Notes: a model not told the origin generated them from the sequence alone. Positions 24,724-34,395 are shown, counted from the first letter of the stretch. The stretch is DNA of 64,000 nt from an uncultured Hyphomonas sp. (GCF_963675305.1 NZ_OY776147.1:806001-870000), one strand, 5' to 3'. A program made the numbers and translations.

Positions 24724-25771
24724 GAGATTGGAGCAATACGTCTTGGCGTTTCGCAGGCACACACAGGTTGCACAAGCGGCATATTATGATCTCGTCTCGC
24801 TCCTGCTGGACGAGACGGTGACGGACCTGCGTGGGGCTCCGACTGCCAGGAAAATCAATGGCAGGACCTATTGGTATGATCGCTATCGAATTGGGACCGC
24901 GATCCACGAGACTTACCTCGGCGAGGGAACCCAGGACTTGCTCGAACGCCTTGAACACTATGAAGCCCTGAAGGAAGAGCGCGCTGGCCGAAGGCGTGAA
25001 CGGGCACGCCTTGTGCGACTCCTGCGGAGCGAGCAATTTCTTGGTCTCGATGGCGCGAGCGGCAGCCTCATCTCAGCGCTGGCCAAGGCGGGCACATTCA
25101 GGCTTGGGGGCGTACTCGTCGGAACGACGGCCTTCAGGCTCTATGAAGGTGAACTTGGGCTTCGCCTCAGCTTGGACCAGACCGCCATGACCAACGACAT
25201 CGATATAGCGAGCTTCGAGAAACTCTCACTTGCGCTCGGCGATACGGTCGAGCCGCCCCTCAATGAAGTTCTTGGCAAGTTCGATTTCGCACCCGTTCCA
25301 TCGACTGACAGAAATCGCGTCTGGCGCTGGCGCCAGTCGAACACCGAAACCATGGTGGAATTCCTGACACCGTCTTTTGAAGAAGAGGAGGGGGTAAGGG
25401 ACTTGCCTGCCCTGGGGGTCAGTGCGCAATCCCTCCACCATCTCAATTATCTGCTTACCGAGCCGCTGAGTGCCGCCGCGGTTTACCGGGAAGGTGTCCT
25501 TCTGAAAATTCCGCGTCCGGAGCGCTATGCGATCCACAAGCTGATCGTATCCAGCCGTCGAAACGACGGACCGGAAAGTCTGAAAGCAAGGAAGGACCTT
25601 CTTCAGGCCGAACTGCTGATCGAGATCCTGTCCGAAGATCGACCAGCGGATCTCGCTGATGCCTATTCGGATGCCATGTCGAGGGGGCCGCGCTGGCGCG
25701 AACTAATCGGTCGCAGCCTGATCAGATCGCCGGAATCCAGGAAGAGAATTGAACTGTCGATTGCGGGATGA
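24701..25771 (+). CDS. Nucleotidyltransferase domain protein (GSU2403-like)
   Basis: Protein of up to 356 residues with a nucleotidyltransferase fold. The family pattern is seen in FRLGGVLVGTTAFRLYEGEL followed by TNDIDIASF, where the two aspartates would bind metal. The N-terminal part is charged and helical (EALKEERAGRRRERARLVRL). It resembles the GSU2403 family, whose role is unknown. Some distant relatives of this fold are toxins (AbiEii-like), but no partner antitoxin is evident here. The ATG at 24701 lies within a perfect inverted repeat; a TTG at 24743 preceded by TTGGAG is a plausible alternative start. It interrupts the expected fecIR-receptor order. Confidence 0.75.
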   Translation: MITVCGKGRLEQYVLAFRRHTQVAQAAYYDLVSLLLDETVTDLRGAPTARKINGRTYWYDRYRIGTAIHETYLGEGTQDLLERLEHYEALKEERAGRRRERARLVRLLRSEQFLGLDGASGSLISALAKAGTFRLGGVLVGTTAFRLYEGELGLRLSLDQTAMTNDIDIASFEKLSLALGDTVEPPLNEVLGKFDFAPVPSTDRNRVWRWRQSNTETMVEFLTPSFEEEEGVRDLPALGVSAQSLHHLNYLLTEPLSAAAVYREGVLLKIPRPERYAIHKLIVSSRRNDGPESLKARKDLLQAELLIEILSEDRPADLADAYSDAMSRGPRWRELIGRSLIRSPESRKRIELSIAG

Positions 25772-26253
25772 ACGAAAACTTAAATAACCAACCTTGATCA
25801 CATCTGGACTCGAGCAGAATTCTGCCACTGGAGCGCGTCGTGAGAAGTACTCCCATCAGACGCGGGCGAATGTCGCTCGCCTCCCTGATCATATCAGCTC
25901 CCGATGCGTGGTTAAACGATTCGCTCAGTTGATACACTGAGTACGATTGCGGCAAGGCTTCAGGGAAACACTTTGTTTTGGTTCAGGATTGCCGAGGCTG
26001 ACAGGCTGTGTCGTGCACTAGCGCTGATCGAGAGGTAGGTTCATTCCGCCAGTAGTATTCCGATATTTTCTGCTTCCCCTCGAAACACCGAAATCTACGT
26101 TCTCGGCACCCTCCAAGGCAACAGTGAGTACATACAAGGCAGGGATGCACTGAAAACTATCCTGCCGGATACGGACAGTCGGTCGTTGTGAGAGCAGGCG
26201 TGGCGAATTGGGTCGTGCGCCTTGCTATCCCGTTCCTCTGGGGGAGAACGACT
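25772..26253. other. Non-coding stretch upstream of the TonB-dependent receptor
   Basis: About 480 bases without a gene I can support. A minus-strand frame (25722-25955) has no recognisable content. A short hairpin CTCAGT-tgatac-ACTGAG lies at 25924-25941. The receptor promoter, probably read by the FecI-like sigma factor, should lie in the last 150 bases, but I cannot place its boxes. Confidence 0.4.
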
Positions 26254-29022
26254 TTGACTTTACATAATACGAAATACCGGCTCTTGGCAGGCGCAGCGCT
26301 GTCGGGCATCACCATGTCTCTCACGTCATTGCCTGCGCTTGCTGAACAGGCTTCGATGGAGCAGGCTGAAAAGATTGAAATTCCGGCGTCGTCTCTGGAC
26401 GTGGCTTTGAAGGCTTATTCAGCCCAAACCGGAACGCCTCTGCTATTCAGCCAGGTCGCCATTGCTGATCAAAGTTCGCCTGGCCTCTCTGGCACCTATC
26501 CGCCTCTAACCGCTCTGAGCTTGCTGTTGGCCGGTACAGATCTGGAAGCGGTTCGCGGCGAAGGAAATGCTTTCCTGATCCGGGAGAAGAGGACTGACTT
26601 TGAACAATCCAGTCCCGTACCGGTGCAACCAGCAAAGCCTGATAAGATCCCGGACGCGCTTTCGGAGCCGGATAAAAAAGCTTCATCCGACGATCTTGTC
26701 GCGGAAAAGATCATCGTAACCGGCACGAGCCTTCGTGGGTTCGCCCCGGAGAGCTCGCCGCTTTTTGCTTATGGGCGCGAGGAGATCCTTGAATCCGGGG
26801 CAGCCTCGACAGAGGAATTCATTCGCCAGCTGCCGCAGAACTTCGGAGGCGGATCGACGGAATTTGCCCCATACGGAATACCCGGCGATGACAGTTCAAA
26901 GTTCAACAACACATTTGGCTCTGGCGCCAATCTGCGTGGGCTGGGCTCCGGGGCCACGCTGACGCTGGTCAATGGCCGCCGGCTGGCACCGACTTCCTCG
27001 ATCGGTGATTTTGTGGACCTGTCCATGATTCCGATTTCCGCCCTGGAGCGGGTGGATGTTCTGGGGGACGGGGCGTCCTCCATCTATGGCGGTGATGCCG
27101 TTGCGGGCGTGATGAATTTCGTGCTGCGTGATGATTATGACGGCGCTGAATCCGCTCTGCAGTATGGAAGCGTAACCAGCGGTCACATGAAACAATACCG
27201 GGCCAGTCAGACCTTGGGAAAAAGCTGGACCGGCGGGAATATTCTCACAGCTTATGAATATTATCACCGGGACAACCTGACCCTTGCGGACCGGCCTCAG
27301 ATCCCACGCCAGACACTGAGCAATGGAGACGAGATTACGGTCAATCATCTCTTTGACCTCCTGCCGGAGCAGGATCGTCACAGCCTGATCCTGTCGGGCA
27401 AGCAATCCCTGACCTCCAGTCTCCAGCTTTCCGGATCCGGGCTCTATTCCAAACGCTCAAGCCGGGCTTATTCCTTCCTGGGGCGTTCGACCGTCTCGGT
27501 CGCCATGAGTGATGCGGAGTCAGAACTGATCGCTCTCAGCGGCGGAGGAGACTATGAGTTTGCCTCGGGTTGGGCGGCGTCCCTGGACCTGACCTATAGC
27601 CGGGTGCGTAACAATGACTATGGCAAGACGCTGATCCCGGTGCAGATCAACCCGGGCCGGAGCAACACGGACTCCAATCTCGCCTCTGCAGATCTCGTAT
27701 TGACCGGTGACCTCTTCGCTGTGCCTGGTGGCAAGGTGAAGGCAGCGATTGGCGGTCATTTGCGGCAGGAGGATTTCGAGAATTCGAACTCTGACACCGG
27801 GCTCGATCGCAAAGCTGACCGGGATGTGCGGGCGCTCTATGCCGAAGTCCAGGTGCCATTTGTCGGTGCGGGTAATGCCCAGCCTGGGATTGAACGTCTT
27901 GAGCTCAACCTGTCAGGCCGGCTGGATGATTATTCGGACTTCGGAACAACCTCCAATCCGAAGATTGGATTGCTCTGGTCACCACTTGGCGGGTTGAACC
28001 TTCGCGGAACCTACAGTACGAGCTTTTCCCCGCCAGCGCTTGGCCGGACCGGGGATCTCGGGCGGCTCGGGATCGTGTACCCGATGTCTTATATCATGAG
28101 CGCGCTCGGCAATCTCACACCGCCAGATCCAGCGCTTGCTGATATGGATTATCTCCGGGCGGTCGGGACGGCGGGCGATCTCGATCCGGAAACCTCCCGG
28201 ACCTACACATTTGGTGCGGATTACGAAGGCGGAGGAGAGGGGCGGGCCTGGTCGGCAAGTCTCAATTACTATGATATCGCGTTTGAAGGCCGGCTGGGCT
28301 CAACACCGATGCCCCTCAACCAGTCTCCGCTTCTGGCGCCGTTCATCGAGGGAGAAAGCCCAGGCATATTGCCGCCTGGAACCGTAATCTTCTTTCCCAC
28401 GCCGGAAGAGGTGGCGACATTGGCGGCGACGTTCAGTCAGCCGGTTCTCTTCTGGCCGGGCCTCGACAGTCTCGATAATGTTGGCGTCATTAACAATGCT
28501 GCCGTTGTTCGCAATCTCGCCTCGACTGAGACAAGCGGTTTGGATCTCCAGCTTGGTTATGAGACCGAGACCCGGTTCGGTCAGGTCACCGGCGGGATTT
28601 CAGCAAACTACATTCTCGATTTTACTCAGCAGGCAACGGATGTGACCGCGCCGGTTGAGACACTCAACACGCTGCGTAATCCAGTGGATCTGCAGCTGCA
28701 ATCCCGCCTCGGCCTTACACGCGGCGGGTTTTCCGGAACCGTACGGGTCAATTACCTCGATGACTATCGTACGGACGGTACGGCCATGGCCGACAAGATC
28801 GGTTCGTGGACCACGGTCGACCTCTCCCTCGCTTACGATTTCGGAGCAGAGACTGAGGGCCTTCTGAAAGGAACGCGCCTGTCCTTGTCAGTGCGTAACG
28901 CATTTGACGAGGTCCCTCCGGCAGTCCCGGTGAGTGGCAGCCTGCGAACGACGGGCTATGACCAGGCGAATGCCTCCCCATTGATGCGGTTCGTGTCCCT
29001 CGAATTCCGCAAGGCATTCTGA
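26254..29022 (+). CDS. TonB-dependent receptor with N-terminal signalling (STN) domain
   Basis: Outer-membrane transporter of about 922 residues. The signal peptide (YRLLAGAALSGITMSLTSLP, cut after ALA) is followed by an STN signalling domain (IEIPASSLDVALKAYSAQTG, about residues 40-110), a TonB-box-like EKIIVTGTSL, the plug (LTLVNGRRLAPTSSIGDF, ALERVDVLGDGASSIYGGDA) and a 22-strand barrel ending in the canonical LEFRKAF. The TTG at 26254 is chosen as start because GGGGGAG lies 8 bases upstream and a normal signal peptide follows; a GTG at 26188 would add 22 residues. The STN domain fits signalling through FecR and FecI. Receptors of this kind flank isopeptidase genes in lasso loci of Asticcacaulis and Caulobacter and are believed to import lasso peptides. 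Confidence 0.9.
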   Translation: MTLHNTKYRLLAGAALSGITMSLTSLPALAEQASMEQAEKIEIPASSLDVALKAYSAQTGTPLLFSQVAIADQSSPGLSGTYPPLTALSLLLAGTDLEAVRGEGNAFLIREKRTDFEQSSPVPVQPAKPDKIPDALSEPDKKASSDDLVAEKIIVTGTSLRGFAPESSPLFAYGREEILESGAASTEEFIRQLPQNFGGGSTEFAPYGIPGDDSSKFNNTFGSGANLRGLGSGATLTLVNGRRLAPTSSIGDFVDLSMIPISALERVDVLGDGASSIYGGDAVAGVMNFVLRDDYDGAESALQYGSVTSGHMKQYRASQTLGKSWTGGNILTAYEYYHRDNLTLADRPQIPRQTLSNGDEITVNHLFDLLPEQDRHSLILSGKQSLTSSLQLSGSGLYSKRSSRAYSFLGRSTVSVAMSDAESELIALSGGGDYEFASGWAASLDLTYSRVRNNDYGKTLIPVQINPGRSNTDSNLASADLVLTGDLFAVPGGKVKAAIGGHLRQEDFENSNSDTGLDRKADRDVRALYAEVQVPFVGAGNAQPGIERLELNLSGRLDDYSDFGTTSNPKIGLLWSPLGGLNLRGTYSTSFSPPALGRTGDLGRLGIVYPMSYIMSALGNLTPPDPALADMDYLRAVGTAGDLDPETSRTYTFGADYEGGGEGRAWSASLNYYDIAFEGRLGSTPMPLNQSPLLAPFIEGESPGILPPGTVIFFPTPEEVATLAATFSQPVLFWPGLDSLDNVGVINNAAVVRNLASTETSGLDLQLGYETETRFGQVTGGISANYILDFTQQATDVTAPVETLNTLRNPVDLQLQSRLGLTRGGFSGTVRVNYLDDYRTDGTAMADKIGSWTTVDLSLAYDFGAETEGLLKGTRLSLSVRNAFDEVPPAVPVSGSLRTTGYDQANASPLMRFVSLEFRKAF

Positions 29023-29037
29023 CCCTTCTTCTCTTGT

Positions 29038-29063
29038 CACGGGGCCGCACGCGCGGCCCCGTG
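29038..29063 (+). terminator. Strong hairpin terminator after the receptor gene
   Basis: CACGGGGCCGC, loop acgc, GCGGCCCCGTG: a perfect 11-bp GC-rich stem 16 bases after the receptor stop, followed by ACCATTTTAG. It is an intrinsic terminator or attenuator lying between the receptor and the isopeptidase, 52 bases before the isopeptidase start. Confidence 0.75.
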
Positions 29064-29114
29064 ACCATTTTAGTAATTTCCCCTCAGGCATTCCTGTCGG
29101 ATGTGATGTAGCAA

Positions 29115-31658
29115 ATGATGCGAGACGCTCTCTTACGCGTATTGATATTCGCTTTTGTCTGGCTGGCCTTTCCGATGTGCGTTCCGGTTCAGGCTGAAGG
29201 GCGTGCCCTGACGCTTGATGACATGTTGAAGATGGAAGGCTTTGGCCATGCTGTTTTTGACCCTTCGGGTCGTTGGCTCGTCTATGAACGCCAGCGACCA
29301 TATGAGGAGAATTCTGACTTCAGCTATGGTCTTTATGCGGCCGGTCGGATCGGCCACGAGCTCTGGAAATATGATCTGGACGTTGGAGGTGCGCCAATGC
29401 GCCTTCCGGGCATCGCCCCGGAGAGCGATACAAGGCTGGTAACTGTGTCTCCGGAGGGCCGATATATTTCGGTCCTTCAGTATAAGCGCGGTCATGTCGC
29501 GTTTGGTATCTTTGATACCGAAGAAAATCGTCTGGTTCAGTTTGAACGCGCGCCTGTGGATAGACGGACCGGTGGACAGGATCCGGTCTGGATCTCGGAA
29601 GGCAGGCTGGTCTTTGCCGCTTTGCCGGAAGAGGAACAGAACCGGTCGATGAGCTTGAGGGCCGACACAGGGCAGAAACTGTCGGAAGCCTGGCGCGCAG
29701 CCTGGTCCGGCAAGACCGTCACCGTGCGGGAGGCCAGAAGTTATACAACCGACCATGACGAAGCCGCTGGGCGAGGCTGCCTCATGCTGGCCGATGGAAC
29801 ATCTGGAATTGAAGCCTGTCTCTCCGAAGGACGGTATACAGATCTTCGCCATTCGCCGGATGGCCGGTCGCTTGCGGCACTTCAGGTCTGGAAAAAGCGG
29901 ATGGATGGATCCCGCTCGCTGCTCGAAGACGGGTCAGATATTTTCAGACTGGTTCTCTTCAATGCAGAAGACTGGACCCGTCGTCCTGCGGCGCTGGACT
30001 TGTCGGTTATGCCATACACGCTTGAATGGTCTCCGGACGGCCAATCCCTGGCGCTGTTCGGCTGGGAGGATGGGCAGTCGCCGAGGGAAGGCGGCTTTTA
30101 CCTCGTCGATGCGGAAAGCGGCGAGGCGCGGCGCCTCTTGCAGACAGGACTGGATCTTGTCTCCGAGCGGGAGCGCGGCTGGGCCCAGCGGCCTGAACGG
30201 GCTGTCTTTGTCGGTGATCGATTGGCGGTCTATGCCCGCGCTACCTCCGACCCTGCTTCAGTTGGCAGTTTTATCTATCGCGATCCTGGAGAAGCCGGGC
30301 TGTCACGTGCCGACTGGTATGCGCTTTCCTTTCATGCTTCGCCTGAAAACCTGACAGCCGGCTTGAGGCAGGTTTCCGGTATCCCGATTGTTTCGGGCGA
30401 GGAAGGCGCGCAAATCCTGTCGGGGAATGGGCTCTACCGGATGGAGGCGTCAGGTGATCTGAGCCTTGTTTCGGACACGCTGGAAGGTCCGGTCCGTCAG
30501 GTCCGGCCAGGAACGGCCCTCACGCGAGAGGGTGTCATCCGTCCGGAATTGCAACAGGATCTTATGCTTGTGTCGGGGCATGGCGCGGCACAGCGTTTTG
30601 ACGTGCAAAGTCCTGCAGTTCAGCAAGTATACAGGGGCCTGACCTTTCTGCCGGCAGATGAGACAGCTGTTCCGGTCGCTGCTTCGGCAGATTCTGGTGC
30701 AATCCTCTACCGTACCAGACAATCGGGAGAGACGCGCCTGCTGATCGCCAGCCTGATGAACGGTGTCCGGGAGATCGACCGGATCAATCCTCACCTAGCC
30801 GGCATGGCTCCGGTTCATTGGGAGAAAGTTGCTTATGGGGTGGGTACCGGTGCAGAACACCAGACGCTGGAAAGCTGTATCCTGCTGCCGCCAGACTACC
30901 AGACCGGCCATCCCGTTCCGTTGGTCCTCGAAGTTTATCCCGGCGCTCCGAGCCTGTGTGGGGACAGAGATCCAACCCAATCGGGCATGGATGTCTATTC
31001 GCCCTATCTCTGGTCTGCAGAAGGCATTGCCTATGCACGTCTCGCCCTGCCGACGGACCTCATCCGAAAGGAAGAAGGGCCGATTGCCGGCATGCCGGAT
31101 CTGGTCGAGGCGGGCGTGAACGCGCTTGTAGAGCAGGGCTATGCCGATCCGGACCAGGTGGTGCTTCACGGGCTAAGCCAGGGCGGTATATCTGCGCTCT
31201 ACGTGGCGGCAAAGACCGACCTGTTTACTGGGGTCATCGCGCAGAACAGCTGGAGCGATCTCGTCAGTCATTATTTTGGTCCGGCAGGCATATTTGCCGA
31301 CTTCTCTGTAGACGGACTGGGCGCGCAGTTCAGGCGATATGAGAGCCTGGCAGGCAGCGCCTTCGGCCTGGGTCAAACACCGTTTGACGATCCGGCGCTT
31401 TATTACCGCAACAGTCCGATCCTTCTTGCCCCGGACATTGAATGTCCTGTCATGCTTATTCATTCGGACATGGACGCGTTTGACGACAGTCAGTTTGACG
31501 AAATGTATGCAGCGCTTGCGAGGCAAGGTAAGGATGTCCGCTATGTCCTCTATCGCGGGGAGGGACATGTCCTGTCTTCACCAGCCAACATCCGGGACAT
31601 GTGGCGGCGTAAACTGGAATTCCTGGGCGATGTCGCGGCGAGCAGTCCCGCGCATTGA
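29115..31658 (+). CDS. Lasso-peptide isopeptidase (S9 family, AtxE-like)
   Basis: Predicted periplasmic serine hydrolase of 847 residues that cuts the Gly1-Asp/Glu isopeptide bond of a lasso peptide and linearises it, as AtxE does for astexins. It has a signal peptide (VLIFAFVWLAFPMCVPVQA), an N-terminal beta-propeller-like half (VFDPSGRWLVYERQRPYEEN onwards), and a C-terminal alpha/beta hydrolase with nucleophile LHGLSQGGISALYVA (GxSxGG), Asp in MLIHSDMDAFDDSQF and His in YRGEGHVLSS. Assignment as isopeptidase rather than a general prolyl oligopeptidase rests on length, secretion and convergence on the lasso cyclase gene, whose stop is only 10 bases away. Confidence 0.85.
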   Translation: MMRDALLRVLIFAFVWLAFPMCVPVQAEGRALTLDDMLKMEGFGHAVFDPSGRWLVYERQRPYEENSDFSYGLYAAGRIGHELWKYDLDVGGAPMRLPGIAPESDTRLVTVSPEGRYISVLQYKRGHVAFGIFDTEENRLVQFERAPVDRRTGGQDPVWISEGRLVFAALPEEEQNRSMSLRADTGQKLSEAWRAAWSGKTVTVREARSYTTDHDEAAGRGCLMLADGTSGIEACLSEGRYTDLRHSPDGRSLAALQVWKKRMDGSRSLLEDGSDIFRLVLFNAEDWTRRPAALDLSVMPYTLEWSPDGQSLALFGWEDGQSPREGGFYLVDAESGEARRLLQTGLDLVSERERGWAQRPERAVFVGDRLAVYARATSDPASVGSFIYRDPGEAGLSRADWYALSFHASPENLTAGLRQVSGIPIVSGEEGAQILSGNGLYRMEASGDLSLVSDTLEGPVRQVRPGTALTREGVIRPELQQDLMLVSGHGAAQRFDVQSPAVQQVYRGLTFLPADETAVPVAASADSGAILYRTRQSGETRLLIASLMNGVREIDRINPHLAGMAPVHWEKVAYGVGTGAEHQTLESCILLPPDYQTGHPVPLVLEVYPGAPSLCGDRDPTQSGMDVYSPYLWSAEGIAYARLALPTDLIRKEEGPIAGMPDLVEAGVNALVEQGYADPDQVVLHGLSQGGISALYVAAKTDLFTGVIAQNSWSDLVSHYFGPAGIFADFSVDGLGAQFRRYESLAGSAFGLGQTPFDDPALYYRNSPILLAPDIECPVMLIHSDMDAFDDSQFDEMYAALARQGKDVRYVLYRGEGHVLSSPANIRDMWRRKLEFLGDVAASSPAH

Positions 31659-31668
31659 GCAAGACAGA

Positions 31669-33519
31669 TTACATTGTTGGGGTGTGAGATGGAGAATTGT
31701 TCTGCTGGCGCGCCCATGTCCGCAGCCAGCATTCGATTCCATAATAGAAAAGCATCATGACGCCAGAGGATTCGATCATGAAACTATCGCGCGCGCCATA
31801 AGCTTCAACATCATTGTCGGTGAGCAGACCCAGTGAGACCAGTTCGCCGTGTTTCAGCGTATCAACGATCTGGTCCCGGAACCGGGAGACACGCGCCACA
31901 TAAAACCGGCTGGCGCTGCCCTTTGCGGTACGCAAGCGAACAGGCTCGGGTATGAGGCCTTTGAAGGCAACACGTGCCAGACCGCGATTGGCTCCGTTTG
32001 TACTCAGGGTCCAGGCTGGCAGCCGCAGGCAGAGCTCGATCAATGGCTGCGAGATCAGCGGGTGAAGGGTTTCCCTGTGTCCTGTCGAGGCCAGATTCTG
32101 GCGAAGCTGGGTCATGTGCAGGAGTGCGCAGACCTGCGAAAATTTTGCCGGTGGCAAACCTTTCGCCTCCCGGGTCCAGACGGGCAAGCGCCCTGCAATA
32201 TCTTCCGGCGCGTTCGCAAACTGGTTCAGCCGGTTCTGGCGCTTCCGGATGGTTTCCAGATAGGGCGATAGGGCGCCCCTTTGCCGGATGAGGTGGCCGG
32301 TGTCTGCCATGACCTTCCAGATTGAGTGGCCGGATAGTCTTGCGGCATCGAGCAGGCGCCGGCCCGTATCGGGACCCGGGCCATGACGGAGAAGATAATC
32401 TGCGAACATGGCTGCGTCAGGGACGTCGCGGAACAGATGATCTCCGCCCTGACCGGTAAAACGTACGCCTCCCTGGAGCTGCAGATGTTCGGGCAGCAAA
32501 GCAGCAAGATCCGGTGACGTAAACTGTCGGAATGGCCTGACCGTAGGGGGATGATGTTCAGGCAGTCGATCAAGCCCTTCACCGGGTTCTATCAGAATGT
32601 CTTCCACTGGACAGCCGCACAATCGGGCTGTCTGCCTGGCATAGCTGAGCTCCGGCGGATCTTCTGAGCCGAGACAGAAATGGATGGCATGAACCGGCGC
32701 CTTCCGCGACCCATACGCCAGCGCCGCCAGGACGATGGAAGAATCGAGGCCTCCTGAGAGGCTGACCGCAATGTTCCTGTTGGTATGCCCCCAGGATTGT
32801 ACTGTCCTGCAGACGGTTGACCGGAGTTGCGCGGCCGCCAGATCCACGGGACATCGTAATGTGTCCGAAGCAATGTCGCGCGGATCCCAAATCAGATCCT
32901 TATAGGTGTGTGAATCATCCAGGCGGAGCATTTCTCCCCCCAGAAGCTCGTGAACTTCATTCAGGCCGGTTTCCCCCGTCAGGATCTTGTCATAGGCAAA
33001 CAGGTCCGCGATGAAGCGGCGATTGACTGTAAATCCGGACATGTCGAGCCACGGGCAGAGTTCCAGATTGGAAAAGACAAAACAGGCGCCGTTCCTGAAT
33101 GTGTAATAGCAGGGAAGGCTGGCAGTTGGATCCGTCAGGATCGAGAACCCGCTCTCATGCCTGAAAAACCCGACAAAATTTCCCCAATAATCCTCAAGGA
33201 GTGTCCTGCCGGTCGACTGGATGAGCCGATCGTTCTCAGCAGAGGAAAAGAAATTCACCTGGCGATCATGTGCTCCCTGATCGGATTTCCGGAAAAGGGT
33301 TCCATACACCAGTCCATCTGTTGATTGGGCGCCAGCAGAGATAACAAGCTGCCTTGTGTGTGTCGTTTGTGTTCCAAGGTCTGAAAAAAAGAACCCTTTC
33401 GAGACAGGCAAAGGCCGACTTTGGGGCCTTATTGACCGGTAACATGCAATGACGCCTTCGACAGTCTTGCTGGCGACCGGATCATCCGGATTCCACAGAG
33501 CGGCAAAATAGGCGCGCAT
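31669..33519 (-). CDS. Lasso cyclase, asparagine-synthetase-like (C protein)
   Basis: ATP-dependent macrolactam synthetase that activates the side-chain carboxylate of the core (predicted Glu8) as an acyl-adenylate and joins it to the Gly1 amine. Of its 616 residues, an N-terminal glutaminase-like domain without the catalytic Cys2 (MRAYFAALWNPDD) is followed by the synthetase domain with the pyrophosphate loop AVSLSGGLDSSIVLAALA (about residue 255) and later RFTGQGGDHLFRDVPDAAMF. The C-terminal part ends with basic residues. It begins 5 bases after the B stop and is the last gene of the precursor-B-C operon. Homologous to AtxC/McjC. Confidence 0.92.
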   Translation of the reverse strand: MRAYFAALWNPDDPVASKTVEGVIACYRSIRPQSRPLPVSKGFFFSDLGTQTTHTRQLVISAGAQSTDGLVYGTLFRKSDQGAHDRQVNFFSSAENDRLIQSTGRTLLEDYWGNFVGFFRHESGFSILTDPTASLPCYYTFRNGACFVFSNLELCPWLDMSGFTVNRRFIADLFAYDKILTGETGLNEVHELLGGEMLRLDDSHTYKDLIWDPRDIASDTLRCPVDLAAAQLRSTVCRTVQSWGHTNRNIAVSLSGGLDSSIVLAALAYGSRKAPVHAIHFCLGSEDPPELSYARQTARLCGCPVEDILIEPGEGLDRLPEHHPPTVRPFRQFTSPDLAALLPEHLQLQGGVRFTGQGGDHLFRDVPDAAMFADYLLRHGPGPDTGRRLLDAARLSGHSIWKVMADTGHLIRQRGALSPYLETIRKRQNRLNQFANAPEDIAGRLPVWTREAKGLPPAKFSQVCALLHMTQLRQNLASTGHRETLHPLISQPLIELCLRLPAWTLSTNGANRGLARVAFKGLIPEPVRLRTAKGSASRFYVARVSRFRDQIVDTLKHGELVSLGLLTDNDVEAYGARDSFMIESSGVMMLFYYGIECWLRTWARQQNNSPSHTPTM

Positions 33520-33524
33520 CGCAA

Positions 33525-34295
33525 TCAGATCGCCATGATTGGAGTAAACTCGCGGACAGTGAAAGTTTCGTCTGTCAGGAGCAGGCCGTTAAATTCCAGC
33601 CAGCAATGTGCGGAAAAAGGTGAAAGTCGAACGCCGAATATCCAATCGGCACACAAACCGGCGGTGCTCAGATAGTGGAGTAGCGCGAGGCTTGTGTATC
33701 GGCATGCGTCCCGGCTGGAGAATACGAAGGGCGCAAAGGCATGAAATTCGCGCGCGAGGTCTGCAACTTCGTCGGACGTGTCGGGACTGATGGCGTTTGT
33801 ACTGGATTTCCAACTTCTTGCTCTGGAAATCTGATCCTGGAAGGCACCCCGATTGCAGGCGGCGGATGCTGCTTGCATGGAGCATAGTATGGCAGGAACC
33901 CGGCTTGCCCTGAAACGCCATTCGATCTGGTCGAAGTCGAAAAGTGAGCGATCCGGAGCCGGCCATTGAAATAAATCGATCCGGTCAGATTCTGTGAATG
34001 TCGCCTGCAGGATGCCCTGTTGTACAAGATAGTTGCCAAATGCGAGTGCCTCAACGCCCGGAACAGGCTCCGGGGACACGGCAAGGAATTTCTGAAACAA
34101 GACAGCTTGCGTTTCAGTCAGACAAGTATAGCGGTCTGTGCAAAGATCCAGGAAGACATACGTGCCTCCCGTGTGACAGCAATGAATACCCGGTGCCAGG
34201 CTTAAGGGCCTGCAAGACGTGTTGTTTCCCGGGTGCTGAAACGGGCTCTGGGATGAAGCGTGTGTGCAGCCCGAAGGTGATGAAAAATCCGGCAT
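33525..34295 (-). CDS. Lasso leader peptidase with recognition domain (B protein)
   Basis: Cysteine protease that binds the precursor leader and removes it before ring closure. From the Met at 34295 it has 256 residues. The N-terminal half carries a PqqD/RRE-like recognition domain (GTYVFLDLCTDRYTCLTE), and the C-terminal half is a transglutaminase-like fold with Cys in SSRDACRYTSLALLHYL, His in FSAHCWLEFNG and Asp in LLLTDETFTV, the triad of the B2/McjB family. So B1 and B2 are fused, as usual in proteobacteria. The 34295 start has CGGAG at good spacing and lies outside the hairpin after the precursor; the longer start at 34334 would sit inside it. Confidence 0.9.
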   Translation of the reverse strand: MPDFSSPSGCTHASSQSPFQHPGNNTSCRPLSLAPGIHCCHTGGTYVFLDLCTDRYTCLTETQAVLFQKFLAVSPEPVPGVEALAFGNYLVQQGILQATFTESDRIDLFQWPAPDRSLFDFDQIEWRFRASRVPAILCSMQAASAACNRGAFQDQISRARSWKSSTNAISPDTSDEVADLAREFHAFAPFVFSSRDACRYTSLALLHYLSTAGLCADWIFGVRLSPFSAHCWLEFNGLLLTDETFTVREFTPIMAI

Positions 34296-34312
34296 CTGGA
34301 AACTCCGATTAC

Positions 34313-34366
34313 GGAACGCTGGCGAATCCTGCACTAAGCAGGAGACGCCAGCTGGAGGAACGTTCC
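34313..34366 (-). promoter_or_regulatory. Large stem-loop between precursor and B genes
   Basis: On the plus strand GGAACG (34313-34318) pairs with CGTTCC (34361-34366), GCTGGCG (34318-34324) with CGCCAGC (34346-34352), and CCTGC (34328-34332) with GCAGG (34338-34342). The stem follows the precursor stop by about 30 bases and precedes the B ribosome site. In proteobacterial lasso operons such a hairpin is thought to raise the amount of precursor over the enzymes by partial termination or mRNA protection. Confidence 0.65.
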
Positions 34367-34395
34367 GAGCCGACCCCGGTCAGGGCCGGGTCAGG

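Noticed and set aside
25722..25955. 77-codon minus-strand frame upstream of the receptor
   Set aside because: Overlaps the nucleotidyltransferase end, has no ribosome site and no recognisable sequence.
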